Shown here piece by piece: positions 33,400 to 44,580 of a stretch of 64,000 bases of DNA (positions are counted from its first letter, which is position 1; each line of letters opens with the position of its first letter). The DNA comes from Adiantum capillus-veneris (lineage: Eukaryota; Streptophyta; Polypodiopsida; Polypodiales; Pteridaceae). The translations under genes were made by a program, and so were the position numbers. Below the pieces are notes generated by a model that was not told where the DNA came from, ran no database searches, and saw nothing but the letters and a program-made list of their open reading frames with translations. Location of the stretch: positions 97,056,247 to 97,120,246 of the forward strand of contig CM043954.1 in the NCBI GenBank assembly GCA_014529385.2. The letters run 5' to 3'.

Positions 33400-34158
33400 G
33401 TGTTAGAGGCTGTTGAAAAAAGCTGTCCTGCTTCGCACTGTCTTGAAGGGCCAAGTTTTGAAAACAACCAGCGAAGCAAGGGCTCAGCGAGGGCGGCCTC
33501 TCTTTAGATGGAATCACTTATGCATGCATATTGAAGATTGTGGCTCTATGAAAGATGCTAATGTGAGCACAAAAAATTAACAACTATGTTGTTACTCATA
33601 GGCTCTTGAAAAGAGGGCTCTCGATAGCTTTGTAAAGCCAAGGCAGGAATGCAGCCCGCTAGAGGCTGTTGGAAAAAACTGTTGTGCTTGGCACTATCTT
33701 GGAGGCTTGAGTGCCAAGTGAAGCGAGGGCCTCTCTTCAAATGGAATCACCTATGCATGCATCTTGAATATTGTGGCTCTACGCAAGATGCTGATATGGG
33801 CACACGAATTCACAACTATGTTGTTAGTCAGAGGCTCTGGATAAGAGGTGTCGTGGTTGGCACGGTCTTGGTTGATATGTATGCGAAGAGAGGTCATAGC
33901 CCGGCCTCTAGAGGCTGTTGAAAAAAGCTATTGTGCTTGGCACTGTCTTGGAGGCTTGAGTGCCAAGTGAAGCAAGGGCCTCTCTTCAGATGGAATCACC
34001 TATGCATACATCTTGAAGATTGTGGCTCTACGCAAGATGCTGATATGGGCACACGAATTCACAACTATGTTGTTAGTCAGAGGCTCTTGATAAGAGGTGT
34101 CGTGCTTGGCACTGTCTTGGTTGATATGTATGCGAAGAGAGGTCTTCTCTCCAGATGC
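33400..34158 (+). pseudogene. Decayed PPR repeats with a recent 249-bp tandem duplication
   Basis: The segment starting AGAGGCTGTTG at 33661 is repeated from 33910 (period 249 bp) with only scattered differences over almost its whole length. A less similar copy precedes it near 33400-33620. Translation alternates between frames but still gives CGSTQDADMGTRIHNYVVSQ and VVLGTVLVDMYAKRG, which are PPR units. The DNA-level conservation shows that the duplication happened after the repeat had become non-coding. Confidence 0.75.
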
Positions 34159-35860
34159 AATCACCTACGCATGCATCTTGAAGGCATTCGGCTCTACGCA
34201 AAATGTTGATATGGGCACAAAAAATCACAATTATATTGTTCGTCAAATTCTCTTGAAAATAGATGTCGTGCTTGGATCTGTCTTGGTTGATACGTATGCA
34301 AAGCGAGGGCCTCTCTCTAGCTACAATCACCTATGCATGCACATTTAAGGCATGTGGCTCTAGGCAAGATGCTGATATGGGCACAAGAATTCACAATTAC
34401 ATTATTAGTCAAAGGCTGTTGAAAAAAAGATGTCGTGCTTGGCACTATCTTGGTCAATATGTATGTCAAATGTGGTGCGCTTGAGAAAGCACAAAAAGTG
34501 CTTGATGAGCTTTCTGTCCGGCACTGATTGTGGGATGTGCGCAATAAGAGCAGCTCCAGAGGCTATCGTGCTTGGCAGTGCCAGATGCTTGAGAAACTTC
34601 TTGTCTTGAATGTCATCTCTTGGAATGCACTGATTGTGGGATGTGTGCAAGAAGAGCAGTGCCAAAACTCTCTAGGCTACTGTTTTCAACAGATGCAAAG
34701 CATTGAAATTCATAGGTTGCGGGATATGCACAATAGGAGCAAGTCCAAAAAGCTCTAGAATGTTTTCCACTTCCTACGCATAGTGTGGACTCTTGGAATC
34801 CACTGATTGTAGTATTTTCCAAAGGAGAAAACTTAGCCTATTTACACCAAATGCAATCGCGTACGCGTGCATCTTGAAGGCATGTTGCTCTACGCAAGAT
34901 GCTTGAATATGGACACAAAAATTGAGATTGATATTGTTAGTCATGGGCTGTTGATGAAAAAAGATGTCGTGCTTGGCAATGCCTTGGTCGATATGTATGG
35001 TAGATGTGGTGCGCTTGAGAAAGCATAAAAAGTGCTTGAGGAGATTCTTGCAAGGAATGTCGCCTCTTTGAATGCACTGATTGTGGGATGTGTGCAACAA
35101 GAGCAGGGCCAGAAAGCTCTAGGCTGTTTTCAGTAGAAGCAAAGCATTGGAATGCACTGGTTGCAGGATACACACAACAAGAAGCAGATGCAAACGAAAG
35201 GCTTCTCTACAAATGCATTCACCTATGCTTGCCCTTGAAGGCTAGTGGCCTTATGCAAGCTGTTGACATGGGTGAGAGAATTAATGATGAGAAGATACCT
35301 TGTTTGACATTTTTGGTAAGCCTATTTCGTGCTTGGTAGTGCTTGGTTGATATGTATGCCAAATGTGGTACTGTCATGAAATGTTGCCAACAAGAGCAGG
35401 GCCAGAAAGCTCTAGGCTGTTTTCAACGGATGCAAAGCATTGGAATGCATCGATCATAGAGGGACTCTTTCTAGATGCAATCACATACGAGTGCATCTTG
35501 AAGGCATAAGTTTGTACACAAGATGCCGATGTGGGCCTCTCTCCATATGGTATCACCTACGTGTCCACATTGCAGGCATGTGTCTCTATGCAAGAGGTTG
35601 ATACGGGCACAAAAAATGAGCTTTTTATTGTTGTTCAGAGGTTGTTGAAAAAAAATGTCGTGCTTGGCACAATCTTGGTCGATAATTATGACACATGTGT
35701 TGCGCTTCAGAAAAGTGACGGTTTCTCACCAACCGAAGTCTCTTGGAGTGCTTTTATATCCAGTTATGTCAAGGAAGGGCAGGTGAGGAAGCTCTGAAAT
35801 TAATGTCAAAGATGCAATATGACATGGGCATGTTCTTCATGACCATTTTGCCCGAATTGT
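34130..35860 (+). pseudogene. Highly decayed PPR array
   Basis: At least five further degenerate units are detectable by recurring phrases such as ACILKAFGSTQNVDMGTKNH, VVLGSVLVDTYAKRG, HIVQ(R)LLKK, KAQKVLDELSVR, SWNALIVGCVQEEQ and GITYVSTLQACVSMQEVDTG. Units are spaced irregularly, with many frameshifts. Internal copies near 34520-34680, 35040-35160 and 35390-35440 share phrases such as AGAGCAG..CCAGAAAGCTCTAG. No frame spans more than about one unit. Confidence 0.7.
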
Positions 35861-36430
35861 TGCTTGTCGAATGCATTAAATGATGGGAATGGCGTCTCTT
35901 TCAATGCATTGGTAGCGGGATATGCACTGCAGAGCAAGCCCAGAAAGCTCTAGGCTATCTTCATCTTTCTATCTGCAGTGTGATCCTTTAATGCACTCAC
36001 TGTGGGATGTGCGCAAAAAGAGCAAGGCCAATGAGCGATACAGGAAAGAAGTTGTGCTTGGCTTTTCCTGGGACTATGTGTACGTCACATATGGTGATCT
36101 TCAGAACGCACGAAAAGCGCTCGAGGACCTTTCTGTGTGGAACTCCACCACAAGATCGCAGAAAGGGTCTCTATCCAGATGCAATCAACTACTCCTACAC
36201 AGGAATCTGGAAGGCATGCGGGTCAACAGATGCAGTCACGTACGCAACCATAGATATTAGAATTCACGATATGATCGCTAGTCAACATTGGTTGGGAGTA
36301 CAATTTCATGCTTTGTGGTGGTTTGATCGATATGTATACAAAATGTGGTGTCCTCACAATAGCACAAAAACTTCTTGAAGGGTATCCTCCTTGTGGTGTC
36401 ATCTCTTGTAGCGGGTTAAGTGCAGGAGAT
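35861..36430 (+). pseudogene. PPR array, last recognisable units
   Basis: Near 36040-36200 the plus strand gives EVVLGFSWDYVYVTYGDLQN and ARKALEDLSVWNS, then a unit with DAVTYATIDIRIHDMIASQH and later WFDRYVYKMWC. These correspond to LGNALVDMYAKCG-type and GKQIHD-type segments, frameshifted several times. Beyond 36430 PPR similarity ends, and no E or DYW domain is present. Confidence 0.65.
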
Positions 36431-36870
36431 GCCTAACATCGTTGATGCAAGGAAGTCCACTGGCAATAGACATTCAATTGCGAGGTGAGTAAGCATTATC
36501 ATTTTCTGATTTTTGACACTGAGAACGCAGTTAACGAACGCATTGAAAATTGCACACTGACGGGGGAATGGCACGTTCCCTTGTATTATAAAAATTGGGG
36601 AAGATTGTGCAAACTCCCCCATGCAAGGAGACTTGCATGTTTTCTTTTTTTTTGAAACATAAAAAATGGAACAACAAACAATGACATTGACATCTTACAT
36701 GATCATGAACATTGAGCTTGACAAAACTCTTAACACTCCTTGTGGTTTTTGGCGAGGTACCCCTCTGAAGCATTACGATTAGTAACCAATTTTTGTGGAG
36801 GTACACCACTAAACTACGACGATCGGTATCCCAAACACTCTTAGGTAAAAAAATCTAACACTCTTTCATG

Positions 36871-36913
<43 letters not shown>

Positions 36914-37545
36914 AGTTTCTAATATTTTGTTCGATCTCAATTCGATCTAACATAGCTAACGAAGCAGTCTAGTTCTTTGTACATTTCCATAAGAAGACGA
37001 TTGTCTATCATACAAAATGCGAAAAGGAGCATTCAAGCTAGACATAAAGATTAGAAAATCTTCAACAATCCAACCAAAATACATATATATAAGGATGTTT
37101 TGGGAATTTTTGAAATTTGAATGGTATCTTGAGAATTTTAATGATTTCTCAAAAAGAAAACTCTTACCCCGCTCCCGTCCCATGCTCTCACACATGGCAA
37201 AACACACTCTCTCCGTCTCTCTCTCTCCCTCCCACGTGCCACCACCTCTACGCCTTAGACATATCCTTCTCCTCCCCGTCATTTCCTATTCAAACCGAAA
37301 AGAATTTTGGCACCTTACCCTCATCCTCCGCCTTTCCTCCAACTGGCCACCTTTCCCTCATCCTCTGCCTTTTCCTTCCCATTTAAACCAAGGGATCTTT
37401 GTAGATACCTTCTAATAAATCCCCAAACCAAAATTGGAGGGACATACCTTAAACAATAAAGGTATCACCCATTTGACAAATTTTATAGATGAAGTGGATG
37501 GCAAAAACCTAACAAACTTTCAATCTTTCACTAAATGAAAGAATC
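36431..37545. other. No gene; (CT)n at 36871-36909
   Basis: Contains a CT run (36871-36909), an inverted relative (37085-37145) of the A/T-rich repeat at 31.6 kb, and CT-rich sequence near 37200-37240. The short frames here are not convincing. Confidence 0.6.
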
Positions 37546-39415
37546 TCTTTTTTCTGCCAAACTCACAATTGTGAGTTGAGAGACATTATATTACCTAAAA
37601 AAGAATACAATTGATCTCAAGCGCTACATGTGCCTTGGGGGAGCTAGGGCTTCAATTGAGGCTTGTACACAAACAAAGGCAAAACAATACCAACGGTGAA
37701 GAGCCCACTCTCTCAAGTGTTCTAAGCAACTCAATGCATGAGTCCATTCTTTATCCTCATCCGCTAACCCTCTTCTTGCACCAACACCATGGATGAGTTC
37801 AGTGCTCATGCATATGATATCATCAAAATGGGCCACAACCGGATTAGCCTCAAAAACCCGAAATAGTAATTTGGGTGCACACCAAGATGGTATGGCTTTG
37901 AAATCTACACCCTCCCAAGATCAAGTCATTAGTAAAGAGGATGATCTTCCAAGTCCTTTGTACCCATTTACAAACCTTTACAATTGATCTCAAGCGCTAC
38001 ATGTGCCTTGGGGGAGCTAGGGCTTCGATTGAGGCTTGTACACAAACAAAGGCAAAACAATACCAACGGTGAAGAGCCCACTCTCTCAAGTGTTCTAAGC
38101 AACTCAATGCATGAGTCCATTCTTTATCCTTGTCCTCTAACCCTCTTCTTGCACCAACACCATGGATGAGTTCAGTGCTCATGCATACGATATCATCAAA
38201 ATGGGCCACAACCAGATTAGCCTCAAAAACCCAAAATAGTAATTTGGGTGCACACCAAGATGGTATGGCTTTGAAATCTACACCCTCCCAAGATCAAGTC
38301 ATCAGTAAAGAGGGTGATCTTCCAAGTCCTCCGTACCCATTTACAAACCTTGGCGGCCAGCCCCTGTGAAGTAGGGCACTTGAAGAATAGGTGAAGGTGG
38401 TCTTCAAAGGCTGATCTACAACCAGAGCAGGTGTCAAAACCGAGCCCTCTAGCGTGCACCTTGATCTTAGTAGGTAAGGCTACCTAGAGCACCTTCCAAA
38501 TGAATACCTTCATGTATTGCGAACATTTAGTCTCCAAATGGCCTTAGTACTCTGTTTCCAATGCCCTCTGTCCAGTTTTTCTTCCAAATTTAGATGAGTG
38601 GGTCAAGCCAATCAGCTTTGTATATCAGCACATTATAGATACTCTGGGTCTTGGGAAGCGAGAACGCTCTATCTTTTGGTGATTGCTAGGCTCTCCGATC
38701 GATTACTGATCCATTAACAGGTGGAGGTGAGGTTGCAAGCACTTCTAAGAGTCTACCAATCGAAAGCTTTTGTACATACCCAAGTTGTGTTGCAACACTA
38801 CGAGCTCCACATCCTTCCAACAAAAGCTTTTGTCATCCCAAAGATGAGATAGTTTAGAGATACCTTTGTTGTTCACCAAGCATGCAATCTCCCTTCAAAA
38901 GGGTCTAAGGTACCCTTTCCAAGCTTGGGGAGCCATGGGGACCAATTGAGAGAGAAATCCCTGAAGTATCTGAAATTATCCCCCCCATTCTAGGGTTGAA
39001 GCAGCTTTGTTACACTTTTGTGCTAGCTCCCTGTGCACCATCCAAGTTTCACGAGTGTCTAAGAGGGTGCCAAGTTCTTGTCATGCATTGTGACATTCTT
39101 CCAAGTGCCCCCTTTTGAGGAAAGCTTTGCTTCATTAATAATATCCTAGGCCATAATAGTACAATCCTCCTTTTGGTCCACCAAAGAGGTCACCAATTTG
39201 GCACACAAAGCTTTTGCATGTACCATAGGGTCAATAATTCCAATTCCGCCTTGTTTATTTAGTCTCGCTACCCATTCCCATCTCCCATATTGGCAAGGAG
39301 CTGAGGTTTTTGTGTTGCTTTTCCACAAAAACCGTTTGATAGCCTTCAAAAATTCTTTCCAATAGGGTGTTGGAGGCATTAGACTTTTGGTCCCCACCCT
39401 TCTGCATAGAGTTTT
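37546..39415 (-). mobile_element. LINE, 5'-truncated copy
   Basis: Minus strand. At 39146-39397 there is WKEFLKAIKRFLWKSNTKTS, then GRWEWVARLNKQGGIGIIDP. At 38223-38459 there is the zf-RVT-type cluster GFDTCSGCRSAFEDHLHLFF, then KCPTSQGLAAKVCKWVRRTW. The 3' untranslated part includes the palindromic hairpin AACTCACAATTGTGAGTT at 37560-37577 and a short A tail (T run 37548-37553). The copy starts near 39415, i.e. downstream of the RT domain. A 373-bp tandem duplication lies in the 3' part. Confidence 0.82.
37606..38351. repeat. 373-bp tandem duplication inside the LINE 3' region
   Basis: The segment 37606-37978 is repeated at 37979-38351 with about ten single-base differences. The right copy continues smoothly into the zf-RVT coding; the left copy leads to the 3' terminal hairpin. 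The element therefore has two copies of its 3' untranslated segment. Confidence 0.93.
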
Positions 39416-41266
39416 TGGTTAGCCTATGACGTGTATGTATACCCTTGTGTCTGAGAGACTTGTGTGCTTAACTTTGTGTTTAAGGAGAGGATTCTATATT
39501 GTATGCCTTGTGTTTTGAGGGGAAGATTGTATGTCAGTGAGCACCCTCTACCTATGTGGAATCATTCTAGATTGTGTGCCAATGTGTTTTGAGGGGAAGA
39601 TTGTGTGTCAGTGAGCACCCTCTACCTATGTGTAAGCATTTGTAGATGTAGCCATTTTATGAACTTCCTCGTACATGTAGACAAGACATGTGTAAAGTGT
39701 AGGCTTTGAAGGGTGCATGAGCAGCCACATGTAGGCCTTGTTGTATGTTAATATGCCAATAAGCTACCTCTTTCTATACGCCTATATAGAGGCACTTTTA
39801 ACACCTTATGCTTAATACATCAAGTATATTTTGCAAGCATAAACTCTTGGTGCATTAGTTAATAATTAAGAATTAGTTTAAGTTTTTCTGATCATGCTTA
39901 GAGGCTCACTTGTGTACCCACCATATCATTGAGAGTGATGGCCACATATCTTGCCAACTCTCTCACTAGTGGTTATACATTAACCATTGTACTCAGTCTC
40001 TTATTATGTTGTATTTCCTTCTTATGCTTTGTAGAACTTATCATTATATTGTGTAAGGAAGAAGAAATAGTGGATATACTTTAACCATTGTATTTAGTCT
40101 CTTATTATGTTGTATTTTCTTCTTATGCTTTGCACAACTTATCATTATATTGTGTAATGAAGAAGAAGTAGTGGTTATACATTAACCGTTGTACTTGGTC
40201 TCTTATTATGTTGTATATCCTTCTTATGCTTTGTACTTACCATTATATTGTGTAATGAAGAAGAATTGGGAGCTTTCAACCTCCATCTCCATTATGTGCT
40301 CTCTTGCTTGTGTGTATTGCTCTTTAAAACCTCATCAGACATACACATCAGCTTGCTACCAGCCTGCCAAGGATCTTTGTAGCTTCTCTTTCCCTTTGTC
40401 ATGCATCTGCTAAGCTATGCACTCCTACTGGTGCCATCTTCTATGGTCGACAGACTTTGGTTGCACCAACGTTGACAATAGTACAACCTAGCACAGTGCA
40501 GTCTCTGTCCCAAGCTCAGTTGCAGCTCCACAAATCTAGCTTTCAACCACCACAAAAGTTGAAATTAGATGAATAGGTGCAATTAGAAACGTTTCAAAGA
40601 CACCATAAAGTCATTGGATATGGTTCAACAGGAAACAACTCACTAACAAATCGTAAAAAGCCCTCCTAACAATCTAGTGTCCCTATAATGAGACAAATAA
40701 GTTTCTCACAAACTGCATACTCTTGCTTGGGAGGACATCAAACAACAAGTTTTGTTTCTTGTCACCTCTTGTGTTGTCAACGTTTTGCGATAAATATAAG
40801 TCTTACTTGTCTTTCTTGACCACCACCTTGAAAACAAGCCTTTGGTTGTGTATTGATACAACACCATCTAAATTGTTGTTTGGACAAACAATTTAAACTA
40901 TAAATTTGTTTGGACATGAAAGAATTATAGAAAATCTCAAATAATCCACTACATGAGATATACGTGTATAATCTAAGTTATAACTATCAATGTAAGCAAT
41001 AATTAAAACTAAGTACTCGTGAGATTCAACATGACCAGCCCATGCTCAGGTGCAACTCCACAAATCTAGCTTTCAACCATCATATGAATAGGTGTAGTTA
41101 GGAACGTTTCAAAGATGCCATAAGTCCTTGGATATGGTCCAAAAGGAAACAAATCACTAACACATCGTGAACAATACTCCTAACAAGCTAGTGGCTCTAG
41201 AATGAGACAAAAAAGTTGCTCACAAGTTGCATACTTGTGCTTTGGGGGGTTCCCATAGACTAGAGC
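39416..41266. other. No gene; 101-bp x 3 tandem repeat inside
   Basis: Three copies of about 101 bp start at TTAACC 39980, 40081 and 40182 and share TCTCTTATTATGTTGTAT, CTTCTTATGCTTTG and CATTATATTGTGTAA. A larger direct duplication is visible as AGCTCCACAAATCTAGCTTTCAACCA at about 40523 and 41048, followed by related ACGTTTCAAAGA.GCCATAA sequence (about 525 bp apart). No coding was recognised. Confidence 0.7.
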
Positions 41267-41458
41267 TGTTGGGGTATAAAGCCCAATGTGGTCGCCCAGG
41301 TAAGTGGACAGGCCGTCAGGTACGTACACATATTCTTTTGTAAAAACCTAATAAGAACTCACTATGCTCTACACATTACAACAGAGCGAGTTCACCATAT
41401 CGTCATGCTCTTCTTCTCGCACTCTCTCTCGCATCGCACTTCCGCTCGTACTCCTTCA
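41267..41458 (+). repeat. Candidate 5' LTR of the copia element
   Basis: The segment starts TGTTGGGGTATAAAGCCC and ends CTTCA, i.e. TG...CA. It is followed by two bases and then TGGTATCAGAGC at 41461-41472, complementary to the 3' end of initiator methionine tRNA, the usual copia primer binding site. TATAAA lies near the start. Only this copy was found: the region after the pol stop at 46389 does not show the same sequence, so the LTR call rests on the primer site and the terminal dinucleotides. Confidence 0.55.
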
Positions 41459-41460
41459 AC

Positions 41461-41472
41461 TGGTATCAGAGC
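41461..41472 (+). other. Primer binding site (tRNA-iMet type)
   Basis: TGGTATCAGAGC, the standard plant retrotransposon primer site. It marks the left end of the internal region. Confidence 0.75.
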
Positions 41473-42476
41473 TCAGATAGAGGCTCAAGGCAGCATTGTA
41501 GGAAGCTAGAGTCACTTGCTCACATTGGAGTGAGATTTTGAGGTCATCTCAGCCACCGTTCGGCTTCGACAAAGTGCTGCACATGCCATTTTCGACTACG
41601 TGATCTCGGCGGGTGCATATCAGACTCTGCAAATTTGGGGTTTCGGCTTACGACTGCAGGTGCTGAGGATATCGGCACTCCCAGAGTGCTGATTTGTGGC
41701 TGTCTACACATCGAAGGATAGCTCACAGTTCTTGGAGGCGTGTCACATACGACACAGGCGCATCTACACACAGACTGTAGGCGACATCCACTAGTTCATC
41801 AGGTAGCTTGTGTTTGCTGCTTGATATTCCAGATTTCATCCTGAGATTGTAGGTACTTCCACATGGGATGCATTGTCAGAGATGATGTATGTCTGTTGAG
41901 GGTTTGCTGGCTGTGGGTCACGCAACAAACAACCGCCGCAGCGGTTACAACATACAGTGGGAAATTTGTGGATGTATGACTTTGTGGGAAGTCTATGTAT
42001 TGTCATATTTACTGCAGCCTTTGTTGAGGGTCGAGTGAGGTTTTATTGAGTTGGGGGATTCTCGAATGTTGAGATCCTTTCGGTGATACAGGTCTTGGAG
42101 CGATCCCTCGAGCACCCTTAGATAGGCAGCTAGGATGTATTGATTGTGAGTTAGACAGTTGGGATTGCATCTTTGCTTTACTGCCGTTGAGGAATTGTCG
42201 CAGTCTATGCTTATAGGATAGTGAGAGACAGTACAGGTGCAGGACAGGTTTACCCACAGCTTACAGTGTTAGAGAGACAGTGGTTTTTTGAGCTGTTTTT
42301 TGGTCTGTTTTTTGAGTACACATGAGCCATTTTACAAAGGAGACTCTGCCGAAATTTCTTTAGAATCTGAAGCTTTCTTGGTTCATTTGACAGGTTGATA
42401 TTGGTTCAGAGGTCAGTTTACAGGGGAAACTCTGCTGAATTTTTCCCAGGAAAGTAAACTACTGTGAAGTGTAGCT

Positions 42477-43240
42477 ATGGCTGGATCACAGGACACTGCT
42501 CTTTACAATATCAAGAAGCTGGATGGAACCAATTTCCCATTGTAGAAGAAGCAGATTTGACACGTGTTGGTACAAAAGAAGCAGATAAAACCTATAAAGC
42601 TCAAGGGGATAAAACGAGAAGATGAATGGAGCGAAATGGATGAATTGGCACTTTCTACCATTATGTTGACTTTGGCAGAAAGCGTTTACTTCAATATAGC
42701 AGACGAGATGTCGGCTTATGAAGCATGGACAAAGCTGAGTGATCTTTATGAGAAGCAGAGTGTAGCTTCACAGGTATACTGGCTTAAGAAGCTTGTTGAC
42801 TTGAAGATGAAAGAAGGGACACCTATGTCGAATCATCTGAATGAATTCAACACCATCTACAGTCAGTTGTCAGCTCAAGGTGTCAAGTTTGATGAATCTG
42901 TTAGAGCTATGTTCCTGTTGATCACATTGTTGGAAATTTGGGACACTTTTCGCTGAGTAATTCTGCACCTCTAGATGGTTTGACCATAGCAGGTGTAGAA
43001 GGCAGCTTGCTTACTGAAGAAACCAACAGAAAGACAATGGACAAAGGCAAAGGAACAACCTTAGTTGTCAGGGGAAGGACCAAAGAAAAGTACAAAGGTG
43101 GAAAGAGGAATCAGTCTCGTAGCAAGTCCCGCAGTGCTAAAGGCAAGAGTGACATAGAATGCTACCATTGTGGCAAGAAGGGTCACATGAAAAGAGACTG
43201 TAGAGAATTGAAAGCAGAAAAAGGCAAAGAGAAATCTGAA
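42477..43240 (+). pseudogene. Copia gag with CCHC zinc knuckle
   Basis: Starts at ATG 42477 (MAGSQDTALYNIKKLDGTNF). In-frame stops at TAG 42543-42545 and TGA 42558-42560 both fall where tryptophan is expected in the family (FPLW..., W-x-x-V-L). The UBN2-type gag core follows (DELALSTIMLTLAESVYFNI, EAWTKLSDLYEKQSVASQVY, LKKLVDLKMKEGTPMSNHLN). A frameshift near 42950 leads to the continuing frame (SNSAPLDGLT, EGSLLTEE), a Lys/Arg/Ser-rich RNA-binding stretch and the zinc knuckle CYHCGKKGHMKRDC (43160-43204). Gag would form the virus-like particle. Confidence 0.9.
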
Positions 43241-43807
43241 AACCATGGTGAGAAGAACAAGTCCTCAATGAAGATTCAAGAAATAAATGTGACAAACACT
43301 GTTGCAGAGGATGACAGTCTAGTGTCAGGAGACATCTACTTCTTGAAGAATACAATGGACTCAGCTCTTCTTACATCATTTGATGGACATGCACTGAGTG
43401 ACTGGATTATAGACTCAGGGGCATCACTTCATGTGTCTCCAAACAAGGAGTGGTTTACCTCTTATGTGACCACTAAAGATCATGTTCGGCTAGGCAATGG
43501 GCAGAAATGTGAGATCTTAGGTGTTGGAGATGTTCAATTAAAATTTCAGAATGGATCTTCTTTCACGCTGAAAAATGTGAGACATGTTCCCGCAATTACA
43601 AAGAGCTTGATCAACATAGGTTTACTAAAAGATGCTGGCTACGTCACCACTTTTGGACAAAACATGTGGAAGATATCCAAGGGTTCTATGACAGTAGCAC
43701 ATGGAGTAAAGTCTGGAGGACTTTACATGATTTATGTATCAAATGTCTCTAAAAATGTAATCAATGAACCGAGCAGCCGAACGTTTCTTTGTGGCATAGC
43801 TGGTTAG
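43241..43807 (+). pseudogene. Copia protease and pre-integrase region
   Basis: Same frame as the zinc knuckle. The aspartic protease active site is WIIDSGASLHVSP (DSG at 43412-43420), followed by RLGNGQKCEILGVGDVQL and LKNVRHVPAITKSLINIGLL, the conserved protease C-terminal blocks. GLYMIYVSN begins the GAG-pre-integrase region. The frame ends at 43807. The true continuation, WHSWLGHMSKKGM, is in the next frame, so there is an indel around 43790. Confidence 0.9.
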
Positions 43808-44580
43808 GACATATGTCCAAGAAGGGAATGGAAATCTTGTCTCGTTTTGGTTATTTGCCTGGATTTTCATTTAATGATTTTGAATTCTGTGAACATTGTC
43901 TGTATGGTAAGCAAACACAGAAGCCACATAAGCATAGAAGCAGTAGAAGAGATACACAGTTGGCACTTGTTCATAGTGATTTGTGTGGATCTATGCCTAA
44001 CCTATCTCTAGGGGGAGCTTCTTACTTTATGACATTTATAGATGACTTGAGGAAAGTATGGGTTTACTTTCTAAAGCACAAGGATGAAGCGTTTAGTGTT
44101 TTCAAAACGTTTGTGACACTTGTGGAGAATCAGAGTGGCAAGAAGCTTAAATGCTTACGCACTGACAATGGTGGAGAGTATGTTTCAAAGGCCTTTCAGG
44201 ACTTTTGTGAGTCAAAAGGTATAAAACGTGAACTTACTACTCCTTACAATCCTCCTCAAAATGGTGTTGCTGAGAGGATGAATAGGACCATACAAGAGAA
44301 GGTCAGGAGTATGTTGTCTAATGCACAACTGCGAAATGGGTTTTGGGCTGAAGCTGTATCAACAGCTATTCATCTGATAAATAGATCTCCTAGCAAGGTT
44401 TTGCAGAAGGATTCAGTGGCAGAGATGGTATGGTCAGGCAAGGTGCCCTCATACAAGCATCTCAGAGTCTTTGGCTGTGAGGCATATACTCACGTTCCAA
44501 AGGAATTTAGGAACAAACTTGAGCCAAAGAGTAAAAAGTGCATCTTTCTAGGCTATGGTAATTCTGGTGATGGGGTATAG
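43789..44580 (+). pseudogene. Copia integrase
   Basis: A 263-residue open stretch. The zinc-binding part has the WLGHMS histidine and CEHCLYGKQ cysteines. The catalytic core shows the three acidic residues: LVHSDLCGSM, then RTDNGGEYVS, and NPPQNGVAERMNRTIQEKVR with the Glu. The C-terminal part contains RVFGCEAYTHVPKE and KKCIFLGYGNSGDG. All catalytic residues look intact over this block. A frameshift near 44570 carries the reading to YRLWDLESRKVIRNNDVHFN. It would insert element cDNA into host DNA. Confidence 0.92.
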
